From: Ophiosphaerella korrae
Taxonomy: Eukaryota; Ascomycota; Dothideomycetes; Pleosporales; Phaeosphaeriaceae
Direction: 5' to 3'
DNA: 64,000 nt
Assembly (NCBI GenBank): GCA_028456385.1
Contig: JALNQF010000176.1
Location: 27,510-91,509, forward strand
Below, in pieces: positions 25,638-36,698 of this stretch (positions within the stretch are counted from its first letter, which is position 1; the number at the start of each line of letters is the position of its first letter). The notes under the pieces are model-generated. The model had not been told where the DNA came from and searched no databases. It saw only the letters and a program-made list of their open reading frames with translations. The position numbers were made by a program, and so were the translations under genes.

Positions 25638-25905
25638 TTATTAACGTAAAAGATTAGTAAGCTAGTTAGATTACTAAGCTAGTTACTTTTTCTTAGTATT
25701 AACTTTCTATCTTTACTTCTTAATAACTTCTCTACTATGTAAGCTAAAGAGATAAATATAATATTATTTAAAAGCTATAAGTTAGGGCTTTTAAAAGATA
25801 TATAAATTACCTAAATAAGCTTAGTATAAGGGAAGTTATTAAGTATAAAATATTTAGTGTTCTAAAAGTAGCTCTAACCTCTATATCTAGTACTTAGCGC
25901 CTATA
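25638..25905. repeat. Inverted repeat, left arm (outer part)
   Basis: The reverse complement of 25638-25905 follows 28270-28556 closely. The arm continues at 27768-27815 on the far side of the pogo element, which interrupts it. Arms plus the roughly 410-bp spacer form a large palindrome about 1.06 kb long once the transposon is removed. Confidence 0.8.
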
Positions 25906-27767
25906 ACGTACTCTATAGGTTTACTAGTTATATAGGTTTACTAGTTACTTTTGCTAAGCCCTTACTAAAACTACTACTACCTAATAATATTGTAATAATA
26001 ACAATATCTACAGCCTTCTAATAAATGTTAGATATAGCTTACTCTTTAAGCTATTAAAGGAGACGTACTACTTTTATAGTAATGCGCTGTAGCTATCTAT
26101 AACGTTACTTAGTTAATACTTAGTAACTAATACGCAAGACGACCTTTATAAGTAGATTGTAGGCCTAAATTAATAAATCTTACTAAGCTTAAAGAGGATA
26201 TAGTTACTAAGTATATTATTAACTTTATTAACTATAGCTTTCTCTCTAGGCTTATAGACGTAGCTAATATAGCTAATTCCTTACGCGCTAAGTGTAATTT
26301 AGGCTAAGTTAGTATAAACTAGCCTAGTATATTTGTTAAGCGCTGCCCTAAGCTTAAAATAAAGTTTAATTACAAGTATAACTATAAGAGAGCCTTTTAC
26401 AAGGATCCTAATATTATATAAGCCTAGTTTAAGCTAGTAGATAATACTAAAGCTAAGTATAGTATCTTAGATAATAATACGTAGAACTTTAATAAGACTT
26501 GCTTTATAATAAGCTAGATTATAGTAAGTATAGTTATTATAGTGTTAGAGAGACGTTTATAGCTAAAAGTAATCTAGCTAGATAATAGAGAGTAGGTAAT
26601 AGCTATTATAAGTATTAATATAACTAGGTAGGCTATCTTAGCCTTTATTATACTTAAGGCGCGCTACTACCTATTAAGCTAGTATAAGGATAGTAATATA
26701 CCTTATAACTAGGTTATTAGAGTTTCTAATAATAGCTAGACAACTAATACGCTTAGTCTTACGTAGTTAAAGCACTTTAATATATATATAAAGACGCGTA
26801 CTATTAAGATAGTACGTTTACTTATTATTAATAGCTATAAGAGCTATAACTCGCTTAAATTTAAGAAATACTATAAAGATAACAAGATTATTACTCTTTA
26901 TATACCTACGTACGCATCGCACCTCTTATAGCTACTTAATATAAGCTGTTTTACCTCTTTAAAGAAGGCGTATAGATACTAAGTTAAAGTACTTATACGT
27001 AGTTAGATTAACTATATTACTAAATAGGAGTTCTTACTAGCCCTTAAGCGCGCTTACAACGCAGCAATTACTTCTAAGAATATCTAAGAAGAGTTTCGAG
27101 GCGCTAGATTAGCCCTATTTAACCTAGAATAGGTTATATTAACGCTTAATGTAAAGCTACGTACTCTTTTACTACTTTTACCTAATAACAACCCCTAGTA
27201 GTCGCAAACTCTAAGCAATACCCTTAAATTTAGGTTGTAGTCGACGCTTATAAAGGTAAGGATTTAGAGGTACCTAGATAGCTTACTAACTTTAATAGTA
27301 GAGGCTTTTAAGAAGGTTTTAAAAGGGGTAGTAATTATAGTATACAAGCTAGTGCTAGCGCAATAGGAGATAGCTAAGCTTAAAGCTATAAATAAAGCTA
27401 TAATGCAACAAAAGTTATATAAAAGAAAGTAGGTTTAAGTAGAAGAGACCTTAACGTTTAAAGATAGGGCGCGCTTAGCTACTCTTAAGGACTTTAACGC
27501 GCGTAGTAATAGGAAGAAGTTAAAGAAGTAAGTAGGCGCTAAAGTAAGTAAACTATCTTAACAATAGTATATAGTGTATAAGAAGACTAGGTACAACGCG
27601 CGTACGTGTAAATATATAGTAGAAGTAAACTCTAAATAATATCGCGTCTTACTTTATACTATATAGGGCTAAAGTAAGCTATTTTACGCTAAAACGTAGT
27701 AGTTTTAGTAGAGGCTTAGTAAAAGTAACTAGTAAACCTATGTAACTAGTAAACCTATAGAGTACGT
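25906..27767 (+). mobile_element. Fot1/pogo-type DNA transposon (RIP-inactivated)
   Basis: A 1862-bp element with near-perfect terminal inverted repeats of at least 46 bp, starting ACGTACTCTATAGG and ending with its complement, flanked by TA on both sides (25904-25905 and 27768-27769). The uninterrupted arm of the surrounding inverted repeat (28225-28556) has a single TA at this point, which confirms the insertion and the TA duplication. Each TIR contains an internal 17-bp direct duplication. Length and coding content are typical of fungal Fot1-like elements. The transposase is dead. Confidence 0.93.
26030..27650 (+). pseudogene. Pogo-family (CENP-B-like HTH, DDE/D) transposase relic
   Basis: The plus-strand reading gives, in order, an HTH_Tnp-like N-terminal part; Asn-Phe-Asn (26485-26493) where the family has NFDETGF; Ser-Asn-Asn-Ser followed by a stop and T-T-N at about 26725-26745, where S-E-N-G-W-T-T-N is usual; L-L-I-I-N (Asn codon 26830-26832) for LLILDGH; and SHLL-stop-LLN (Asn codon 26938-26940) before a G/S-C-F block, the usual QPLDVGCF. 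A Lys-rich C-terminal tail follows. All three catalytic Asp codons thus read AAT, each preceded by T, exactly what TpG-to-TpA RIP would do. The enzyme excised and reinserted the element at TA sites. Confidence 0.92.
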
Positions 27768-27815
27768 TAATATTTTATATAACTATAATATATTATAAAT
27801 ATATATATAGTAGTT
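27768..27815. repeat. Inverted repeat, left arm (inner part)
   Basis: This AT-rich segment continues the arm broken by the pogo insertion and is the reverse complement of about 28225-28272. Homology is lost after roughly 27815. Confidence 0.7.
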
Positions 27816-28224
27816 ATAGAGCTAAATTAGCTAGAAAGCTAGTATCTTAAACTTTAATATTTCTCTCTATTATTTATAAATAGCTACTAACTATAAATTT
27901 TATAATTTAATATTAAGTCTTTATAGTACTATAATTAAAATAGTAAAATTAATTTATTAATTCTAGTCTATTAATAACTTTTTTTTATTAACTATATAGT
28001 TTTAAATATAAAATACAACTTAGAGTTACTTTACTTAGAAATCTTATTTTTAGAAAGTAAATTAATTATAGTATATAATATAAAGATATTTTTATACTTT
28101 AAAAATAATTATTTAAATATTATAAAAGTATATCTATATAAATATTACTTTTAAGAATAATAAAATTTAAATTAGTATAGCTTTATAAGTATTAGGCTAT
28201 ACGCTATAAAACTTTTTAAATATA
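27816..28224. other. AT-rich spacer between inverted-repeat arms
   Basis: About 410 bp, extremely AT-rich, with no reading I can follow and no motif I recognise. It would form the loop of the palindrome. Confidence 0.5.
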
Positions 28225-28556
28225 ACTATTATATATATATTAATAATATATTATAGTTATATAAAATATTATAGGCGCTAAGTACTAGATATAAGAGTTA
28301 GAGCTATATTTAGAATACTAAACATTTTATACTTAATAACTTCCCTTATACTAGGCCTATTTAGGTAATTTATATATCTTTTAAAAGCCCTATCTTATAG
28401 CTTTTAAATAATATTATATATATCCCTTTAGTCTACGTAGTAGAGAAGTTATTAAGAAGTAAAGATAGAAAGTTAATACTAAGAAAAAGTAACTAGCTTA
28501 GTAATCTAACTAGCTTACTAATCTTTTACGTTATAAAGAATTATAATAGAGGTAAT
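28225..28556. repeat. Inverted repeat, right arm (uninterrupted)
   Basis: Reverse complement of the split left arm. It contains the empty TA site corresponding to the pogo insertion (within the ATTATAGGCGC segment at about 28270-28280). Differences between arms are mostly transitions. Confidence 0.8.
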
Positions 28557-29552
28557 ATAAAGAAAAGAAAAGTATTAGAAGTAATTAGATTAGATAAGCT
28601 AAAAGAAATTAAAAAAAGTAGTTAGTAAATTAAAGGGCTCTATATAGCTATATAGTCTTTATAATAAATAATAAAGTTTAGAGAGTAAAGATACTAGAAA
28701 TTATTTAAGTAAGATTAAAGTTAAGTTTGAAAGTAAAGAAATTTATAATTTAGTAAGTAAAGATAAAAGATTTTAAGTAATATAAAATAAAATAAAATAC
28801 ATTAGTTATAAGAAACTAGAAGCTAGTAGTTATTTTTAATAGTAAATAAAGTTATATTTAAATTTTTTTTAAGAATTATAAATTAGAGAGTATATTTAAA
28901 AACTAGATAAGTAAGAATTTTTTTAGAAAAGTATTATAAAAAAAGAAAAAGTAAAAGTAAAGTTATAAAAAAAAATAATAGAAGTTAAAGTATTAGTACA
29001 GTTTAAAAGTGTATAAAGTAAAAGCAATTTATATAGAAAAAAAGAGCTAATAATAAGTAGTAAGAGAAATAGTTAAGTTAAAAAAACTATTACTAATAAA
29101 ATAATTATTAATAAAGTAATAGAAAGTAAATTTATATATAAAAGAAAAAAGATTTAAGTAAAAAAAAGAGTAAAGAAAAGAAAAAGAATAAAATTTTATA
29201 ACTAAGAGATTTTCTTAAAAAAATAAGTATTATAAGCAATAACTTATTATAAAGACTTAAACTAATTAAAGCTAAGATATCTAGATACCTAGACCTAATA
29301 AGCTATAAATCTAATAAGTTTAGATAAAATAGTAATATAGAATATAACTTTAATATATAACTCTAGTTATATAACTAATTAGTAACTTATAAACTACTTA
29401 TTATAAATTAAAGTATTCTATAATCTATAATTATAGATTAAAATAGTATATAGTTAAGACTATTATTAGATTAAATACTTAATCTTAGTTAGTATCTAAG
29501 TAGATAAGTAGATAAGCTAGTAAGAGCTACTTAGTAAAGCTACTAGTATTAG

Positions 29553-29627
29553 TATATTAGTTAGATACTAGTAATAGTATACTAGTTAAATATAAGTAAT
29601 AGTACGCTAGTTAGATACTAGTAGTAG
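29553..29627. repeat. 25-bp tandem repeat, three units
   Basis: Units 29553-29577, 29578-29602 and 29603-29627 share the pattern TAYRYTAGTTARATAYWAGTARTAG. A weaker partial unit may precede them. Confidence 0.7.
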
Positions 29628-29832
29628 TACTATAACTTAGCTATATTAAAAATAATTTAGTACTTCTATAAACTTAAGCTAGTACTAACTCTTAAGACTT
29701 AGCTTTAAAAGCTATAGTATAGATATATAAAATAGACTATAGAACTAAAAGTAAAATTCTAATAATTAACTAACTTAATTAATTATATTTATATTAATTT
29801 ATATATATTATAAAATAAAATATAATAATATA

Positions 29833-29913
29833 CGTATTTTATTACTCTTTAGCTTATATTACTCTTTAGCTTACTTTAAAAACTTACTAAAAATTATAAA
29901 AACTATACTTTAA
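29833..29913. repeat. Short inverted repeat flanking the small LTR element, left arm
   Basis: About 80 bp whose reverse complement is found at 32497-32575 with few changes. With the 2.3-kb LTR element removed the two arms would lie about 0.25 kb apart, so the element inserted into a pre-existing palindrome. Confidence 0.7.
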
Positions 29914-30114
29914 TATTTTAATAATAGTCTAATAATAAATTCTAAAATTATATAATAAGCTTTTTATATTAACTAAGAAGTACTTATAAAAGTACTATAA
30001 TAATATACCTAGCTATTATAAAGATACTAAGTTTTAGCTTCTAATTTTAAACTTAATTATAATATATTAAAAACTATATAATAAATTTAGTTTCTAAGTT
30101 AAATAAGAGGTTTA

Positions 30115-30119
30115 AAATA
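30115..30119. repeat. Target-site duplication AAATA, left copy
   Basis: AAATA at 30115-30119 and 32449-32453, directly outside the two 196-bp LTRs. Confidence 0.8.
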
Positions 30120-30315
30120 TATCGCAAGTACGTATATATAAGTATAGCTTAGTACTTAGCTTAGTATAAGTAAGCCTATTAGAGCTCTCTATAGTATAAG
30201 TATATACTACTACCTTAGCTCTATATAAGTATATTAGCTAGTTTAAGTAAAGCTCTCTATTAATAATAGATCTATTAATTACTCTCTAACTACGTATACT
30301 TTATAGCTTATAATA
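30120..30315 (+). repeat. 5' LTR of the small element (196 bp)
   Basis: Starts TATCGCAAG (TG terminus RIP-mutated) and ends TATAATA. Same length as, and a close match to, 32253-32448. Confidence 0.88.
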
Positions 30316-30419
30316 GTTATAAGCCTAGTTTACGTAATCTTCTTTATATATTACGTTAAGTAAAGTAACTAGCTATAGTAGTAATCTATTCCCTATTCCT
30401 TATTATATATATAGAGGTA

Positions 30420-30935
30420 GCTATCTATAGATAGCTTAATATTAGCTTATTAATAGCTTATAGCTTAGAGGTACCTTCTATTATTAATAGTACGTATTAT
30501 AGAGGTAGCTATTAATTGTTAGTATAGTAGCCCTCTATTAAAAGCTTATAGGTAACCCTCTAATTATTAGCTTATTATAAGTATATATTATAGAAGTAGC
30601 TATCTATTAATAGCTTAATTATTAGCTTGTTGTAAGTACGTATTATAAGTACGTATTATAGTAGCTACTCTCTAATAATAACTTATTAGCTTATTAGTAG
30701 TATACATTGCAAAGGTAGCCCTCTATTATTAGCTTATTGTTAGCTTATACTAGTAGCTTATACTAGTAGCTTGTATTAGTAGTATAAATTAAGTAGAGGT
30801 AGTACTCTAATAATAACTTGTTAGTAGTATTAGTAGTACGCATCGTTAACCTATTATTAACTTGTTATTAGCTTACATTGTTAGCCTATATTAGTAGTAC
30901 TCTATCGCTAGCTTATTAGTAGCTTATATTGCGCA
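30420..30935. repeat. Degenerate repeat-rich leader
   Basis: Many irregular copies of a motif built from TTATTAGCTTATTAGTAG and TACGTATTATAGAGGTAGC are spread over about 500 bp between the 5' LTR and the coding relic. No frame is readable here. It occupies the place of an untranslated leader. Confidence 0.6.
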
Positions 30936-30942
30936 CTTAAAT

Positions 30943-32200
30943 ACTATAGACTTAATAGCTACTCTACTTAAGAGTGTACGCCTCTTTAATAGTAAATTAT
31001 TTACGCTATAGTACGCCTAGCTAAAATACTATATAAAAGCTAGAAGTATATAAGAAAAGATAGATCTAGACGCTTTTTTATACGTTGTTAATAAGCTAGC
31101 TACTCTTAATAATAAAGATAAATATAAAGACGCTCTTAAAGTCTATATAATAAGACTCTCTATATACTAAAAGCTAGTAGTAAAGATATAAGTAGTTTAG
31201 AACTAAGTATACGTAATAGTTAACTTGTAGAGGCTTAAGCTTATAGTTCTATAAGCTACTAATTTATTACTTTAAGCGCTACTTAAGGAGCTTAAATTAG
31301 ACCTCTACCTAAATATAAATAACTAAAAGGAGTAAGTAAGGGATACTTACTATAAAGCTACGTATAGGCTTTAATCTAGTAAAGCTTAGTTACTAGAGAT
31401 ATAGATACTTAACTAGACTTACGTACACGCAAACGTAGAGCTCCTAGAGCTTAAGAAAGTAAAGGGCGTACTTTTAATTAAGGACTTCTTACGCGTAGTA
31501 GTAAAGTACAAGCTAGAATAGGCTTAAAGAGAGATAGATACTCTAGTATAACCTAGAGTAGCCCCTTAATATACGCTTGTTAAATACTCTTACTAGTTCT
31601 CTTAGCTTATACGTATAAAGGAGAGCTAGTATAGTATAAGTACGTATACTACGCTAAGAGCTATTTAGTAGTACTTATACTTATACTAGAATTAATTTAA
31701 GTATAAGTAGAAACTAGTAGAGTATAGATACCTACAAGAAGCTCTATAAAGGCGTAGTAATCTATAAAGTATAAAGGAAATTAAGGAGTACTTCTAAACT
31801 AAGTAATATTAAGCTCTACGCGCTAAGCTTACTAAAGAAGGTTTAATTCTAAGAAGTAAGGGTCTATAATACCCTAGTATATTAATAGCGTAAGATAGCT
31901 ATATACTTAGTAGAAAAGTTTTAGGAGAGTATAGCTCTATTTAGCTACCTATCTTAAGTTTAGTAGCTTAGTAAGTTAAAAGTACTATAATATTCCTATA
32001 CTCTATTTAAAGATATAAGCTACGTATTTCTAGATTAATTACCTAAGTATATACTAAGAGCTGCGATTCTATTTAAGCTTTAAAAAGTTTAGCCTATTCT
32101 TTACTTTATATACTTACGTTTATAGTAAGCTTTACTAGCTCCTAATATACTAAGAGGCGTAGTAATAGCTTTTTGTATTTCTTTTTTATTAATTAGAGAT
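30943..32200 (+). pseudogene. Single dead ORF (about 415 codons) of the small LTR element
   Basis: From 30943 one phase runs to about 32200 with only TAG/TAA stops. The conceptual product is rich in Leu, Lys, Glu and Tyr, with a clearly charged helical middle (about 31380-31560) and a basic C-terminal half. I see no CCHC knuckle, protease, RT or integrase. It may be a gag-like protein or a captured gene, and I cannot identify it. Its stop density is lower than in neighbouring relics, so the frame is easy to follow. Confidence 0.55.
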
Positions 32201-32252
32201 AGAGCTTAGAGTACTATTAGCCCTCCTTATAGGTTTATTAAGCTAGGGGGTA

Positions 32253-32448
32253 TATTACAAGTATATACGTACGAGCGTAGCTTAGTACTTAGCTTAGTAC
32301 GAGCAAGCCTATTAGAGCTCTCTATAGTATAAGTATATACTACTACCTTAGCTCTATATAAGTATATTAGCTAGTTTAAGTAAAGCTTTCTATTAATAAT
32401 AGATCTATTAATTACTCTTTAACTACGTATACTTTATAGCTTATAACA
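32253..32448 (+). repeat. 3' LTR of the small element (196 bp)
   Basis: Starts TATTACAAG after the AGGGGG purine run and ends TATAACA, followed by AAATA. Confidence 0.88.
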
Positions 32449-32910
32449 AAATAGTTATTTAAAGATAGAATTAGAATTCTAGAATTTATTATTATAGTAT
32501 AGTTTTTATAATTTTTAGTAAGTTTTTAAAGTAAGCTAAAAAGTAATATAATTTAAAAAGTAATAAAATACGTTATACTTTTTAAATAGATAGTATTAAT
32601 TCTAATTCTAAACTTAAAGTAATATACTCTTAATATATACTATTTAGAATTATTATTTTAGTTCTATTAATAGTTAAGTAGTATATATAACGTAAATAGT
32701 TATACTTCTATTAACTATTACTACGCTCTATTAAGTTAGCTTATAGTACTAAAAGAGCTTTATAATAATAAGTATTAAAAGAAATAGTTAAGTAAAAAAA
32801 TATAATAGAAAGTAATAAAATTAAAAAAAAAAATTTAAAAAAAGTTATTAGCGTCTAGGCTTAGGGCTAGGTAGGAGTCCGAAGTACTAAAATTACAAAA
32901 ATAAAAAAAT
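32449..32910. other. AT-rich flank with the right inverted-repeat arm
   Basis: Contains the right AAATA duplication (32449-32453) and the right arm of the short inverted repeat (32497-32575). The rest is AT-rich with A runs near 32820-32845. From about 32850 the sequence becomes GC-richer and less RIP-like, leading into the 157-bp repeats. No gene seen. Confidence 0.5.
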
Positions 32911-33067
32911 GCTAAGAGGCTATCTTGTGCAGAATTACGCAAGGAATCTAAATCTACTCTTAGATTTCTTATAGCTCTTTCTATTGTTGCGATACACGTC
33001 GTTGAAGTTGTATTCCCAAAGTAGAAAAAATCTAACCGCTAATCCTAAATTAGTATATTTCTAATAC
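32911..33067. repeat. 157-bp direct repeat, unit 1
   Basis: Aligns with 33116-33273 at a period of 205 bp. It retains CpA and TpG (for example TTGTGCAG and GTTGCGATACACG), unlike the surroundings. No coding potential and no recognised family. Confidence 0.8.
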
Positions 33068-33115
33068 CTATTTCTCTTAATAAAACTCTTAACATATAAG
33101 TATAAAATAAAAAAA

Positions 33116-33273
33116 GCTAGGAGACTATCTTGTATAGAATTACGCTAGGAATCTAAATATACTCTTAGATTTTTTATAGCTCTTACTATTGTCGCGATAC
33201 ACGTTGTTGAAGTTGTGTTCCCAAAGTAGAAAAAATCTAATACACTAATTCTAAATTAGTATATTTCTAACAC
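33116..33273. repeat. 157-bp direct repeat, unit 2
   Basis: Second copy, about 158 bp, with mostly transition differences from unit 1. It runs directly into the minisatellite at 33274. Confidence 0.8.
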
Positions 33274-33760
33274 GCAGTTAACTTAACGCATTAGCTCGCA
33301 GTTACTTATCTTATTAGCTCGTAGTAACTCGTTGTATTAGCTCGTAGTTACTTATCTTATTAACTCGAAGTTAACTTGTTGTATTAGCTTGTAGTTACTT
33401 ATCTTATTAGCTCGTAGTAACTTGTTGCATTAGCTCGCAGTTACTTATCTTATTAACTTAAAGTTAACTCGTTGCATTAGCTTGTAGTTACTTATCTTAT
33501 TAGCTCGCAGTTACTTATCTTATTAGCTCGTAGTAACTCGTCGTATTAGCTCGTAGTAACTCGTTACATTAGCTTATAGTTAACTTATTTATATTAGCTC
33601 GCAGTTAACTAGTTATATTAGCTTGTAGTTAACTCGTTATATTAGCTTATAGTTACTTATTATATTAACTTATAGTAAACTTCTTTTATCTACTTATAGT
33701 TAACTTATTTTATAAAGTAATTATAAACTAATCTTATTAACTTATAGTTAACTTAATATT
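33274..33760. repeat. Minisatellite, about 20-24-bp units
   Basis: About twenty degenerate units built on ATTAGCTCGYAGTTA plus either CTTATCTT or ACTCGTTGT. The two variants partly alternate (33274-33600). Units become more AT-rich to the right (33600-33760), where RIP-like change is stronger. CpG and some CpA are retained on the left side. Confidence 0.8.
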
Positions 33761-35114
33761 AACTTATTATAAAGTTAATATTCTTTTAACTACTTATAAA
33801 GGAGTTAACTCTTAAATCTTATATTTTGTAATAATATTAATATTACTACTAAGTAATAATAATAAGTTATTTTAATAAATATATTTTAAGTATAATTAAG
33901 TAAAGATTTTCTATATATATATATTATAGATAAATATAGTATACTATAGAATTAAAGTAGATAAAGTAGTTAAGAAAAAAAAAGTTAAAATAATAGTATT
34001 ATATATAGCGTAGTAGAAGATAAAAAAATTATAAAATATAAGAATTTAGTACTAAAAGTTAAAGAGTTAGTAAAGAAGTTATTATAGTACAAATATTATT
34101 ATAATATAGTAAGTAAAGTAAGTAGATAGTAAGTAATAGTAGTATTAAGTATATTAAAGATAACACCTAATAATATAGATATTTAATATATTATCTATAT
34201 TAATTAGCTATTTAATATATTATCTATATTAATTAGCTATTTTTAGTATTAGATTATATATAAGAGAGTAGTAAAGTAATATAAAATAAGTTATATAGTA
34301 AAGAAGTTATTATAGTATAAAAAAGTAACTAATTAGAAATAAATATTAAGAGAGTAAAGGTAGAGTAAAAGTAAGTATAAGAGTATATAAAAAAAGTATA
34401 TAAGATAGTATAGTAAAAAAATATTATATTTAATAGATATATAGATAAGTAAAAGATAAAGAATATAAAATATAAAGTAAAATAAGAAATTTATAATAAA
34501 TATAAAAAAGGTTAAAAAATAAATATATATAAAATTATAACTATAAAAGGAGAAATTAAGATAGAGCTAATTAGTTTTATCTAAAGTACTAATAAAGTAT
34601 AATAAGTAAAGTAATAACTTAATTTAAAAAATAAATTATAACTAAAATATATAAAAATTTATATATAGATTTAGAAAGTATATAGACTACGAAATACTAT
34701 AAATTAAAAGATTAATAATCTATAATCTATAGCTACTAAGATAATACTTAATAATTAGATTAATAAAGTAGTATAAGTATATAGATTATAAGAAATATAT
34801 TATAAAGATAGTATTAGTAATCTAATTTCTAATAATAAGTAATAATACTTTTATATCTTCTATTAAAAATTATTATTTATTTAGAGTTTATTATATAATT
34901 ATAATATATACCTTATTTATTACTTTTTAATCTACTTACACTTTTTCTAAAGCTTTAAGTAGTTAATAACTTAGAGCTATATTATATAAAGAATATATTA
35001 AGAAATAAATAATTAAGAAATATCTAGAGATAAAATATATAAAAAAAAAAGAAAAAAGAAATAGATATAGTAGAAGTAAAATAAAGAGAATAGTAGTAAG
35101 TATTAAAGTAGTAA
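33761..35114. other. A-rich degraded region without identifiable genes
   Basis: Very AT-rich, purine-biased on the plus strand from about 33960 to 34640, reminiscent of 28557-29220. No domain can be read. It contains a 29-bp tandem duplication (34181-34238) and stray short inverted repeats around 34700-34770, similar to the dyads inside family-A LTRs. Confidence 0.45.
34181..34238. repeat. 29-bp tandem duplication
   Basis: Two identical 29-bp units, 34181-34209 and 34210-34238, in AT-rich sequence. Confidence 0.8.
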
Positions 35115-35502
35115 TATTACAATAGTAACAAGAGAACTATAGATAGAACTAATTAGTCTTATAATAATTAACTTAGACTTATATAACCCTAAGGAACACG
35201 AACTTAACTAAGAAGCTATATATAATTAGGATACCTAGGGTAATCTATAATCTATAATCTATTAGTCTTAGTAACTATAGATTAATAGATTATAATAAGT
35301 ATATAGTTAGTAACAATATATATTATTAGGATAGTATTAGCAATTTAATCCTTTAACTATATAACGCTAATACAAGATAGTTATAAAATATCTTCTATTA
35401 TTTATAGTTATTATAGATCCTAATATAAGCTTTTACTATTATCTTATAATCTACTAACTTCTTAGATAGGTACTTATAGTTAATAATAGGAGGCCTATTA
35501 TA
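35115..35502 (+). repeat. A5 5' LTR (388 bp)
   Basis: Starts TATTACAATAG and ends GGCCTATTATA, the complement of the ends seen in A1-A3 with RIP at the termini. It contains the AATCTATAATCTATAG-type dyads also found in the A2 LTR. Confidence 0.78.
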
Positions 35503-36269
35503 CCTTACTAATTTAGTTATTACAAGAAGTAAAGCGTAAGTAGTATATAGTTTAGCTAACACGATAGTAGAAAGTTTAACTAAATAAATAAGTAAAGCAC
35601 CTAGGAGTAGTTATAAGTTTAATAGCACTACGTAGGAAATAATTAATAACTAAATTAATAACCTAATCTTAGATAAAGAAGATATAAAGATAGTAATTAA
35701 TATATTAGAAATATAGAATAAAGAGCTTTAAGACTACGTAAAGTAAAATAAAGTATAAATTAAGGCTATTATTAAAGGCTAGAACTAGATAGAACTAATT
35801 ACCTAAAGACTAGAGATAAGCGCGACAAAGAAACTACTAAAGATACCTATCTTTAAGAAGTTTAATAGAATAAGGGAAAAATTAAGACCCTTTATAGTAT
35901 TAGTATAGCTCTAGATAGATATACAAGTACTATACTTTAATATAGAAGAGAAAAAGGTAATATATATTAGACTATACTTTAAAAAAGATATAATAAGATA
36001 GTATAAGCCTTACTAGATAGACTATACAATATACTCTCTAATAACTTAGAAAGATAAGACTAGAGCTATTTTTAGAAGTTATAAATACTTTACTAAACAA
36101 ATAAGAGTAGTATTTAGGGATATAGATATTACCTAATATACTAAAGAGAAACTTAAGAAGCTTATATAAAGTAAAAGTATTCTAGAATACGTATTATAGT
36201 TTAAATAACTATTACAAAATATAGAGTAAAACAAGTTAGCCCTTATATTATAATTTAAACAAGGACTAA
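35115..36269 (+). mobile_element. Family A copy A5, 5' part (LTR plus gag), plus strand
   Basis: This is the only family-A copy in plus orientation. The LTR is 35115-35502 and the gag relic runs from 35503 to 36269, matching the reverse complement of A1 gag (about 19640-20375). It breaks off at 36269, where the left LTR of minus-strand copy A2 begins. The 3' end of a plus-strand family-A element reappears at 43304, but the intervening pol, about 4.7 kb in A1, is missing. A5 was therefore deleted before or during the event that placed A2 here. Confidence 0.8.
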
Positions 36270-36698
36270 TGTTACTAGGCTGTTACTAGGGTTAACTTCC
36301 TAGTGCCCGTAGGTGTTAGTAGATTAAGAGTTAATAGTAAAAGCTTAGGTTATAATCTGCAATAACTTATAAACAATAGAAGATGTTTCGCAACTATCTT
36401 ATATTAGCGTTCTGTAGTTAAAGGATTAAATTACTAATACTATCCTAATAATGCGCATCCTACTAACTATATACTCGTTGTAATCTATAATCTATAGCTA
36501 CTAAGATAAATAGATTATAGATTGTCCTAATCTATAATCTATAGCTACTAAGAGTCTACAGATTATAGATTAGTCTAGGTGTCCTAGTTATATATTGTTT
36601 CCTAATCGAGATTATTACCCCGCTCTTCTTATGCTTTGTCAGCACCTAAGTTAGGACTAATTAGTTCTATCTTGATTCCTTCTATTACACCTATAATA
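36270..36698 (-). repeat. A2 3' LTR (429 bp)
   Basis: Starts TGTTACTAGG, with a near-duplicate of that 10-mer immediately following, and ends CCTATAATA. The middle (36480-36580) holds several dyads of AATCTATAATCTATAG that could fold into hairpins. Confidence 0.85.

Larger units (their letters stand above)
28557..30119. other. A-rich, RIP-degraded region
   Basis: The plus strand is purine-rich, with A runs and AAG/GTA-type codons to about 29220, suggesting a Lys-rich coding relic in plus orientation, but no domain can be named. From 29220 to 30119 it is plain AT-rich sequence with a short tandem repeat (29553-29627) and one arm of a short inverted repeat (29833-29913). Confidence 0.45.
30120..32448 (+). 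mobile_element. Small LTR retroelement, 2329 bp, no pol
   Basis: Two 196-bp direct repeats (30120-30315 and 32253-32448) bound a 1937-bp interior and are flanked by AAATA. The 3' LTR ends TTATAACA and the 5' copy ends TTATAATA, consistent with RIP of a CA terminus. A purine run ending AGGGGG (to 32250) precedes the 3' LTR, as expected for a polypurine tract in plus orientation. The interior is too short for gag-pol and shows no RT or integrase motif, so mobilisation would have depended on another element. It carries one long dead frame and a repeat-rich leader. Confidence 0.85.

Noticed and set aside
33274..33760. Possible CRISPR-like array
   Set aside because: Units are contiguous and degenerate with no unique spacers, and the base signature is fungal. 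It is a minisatellite.
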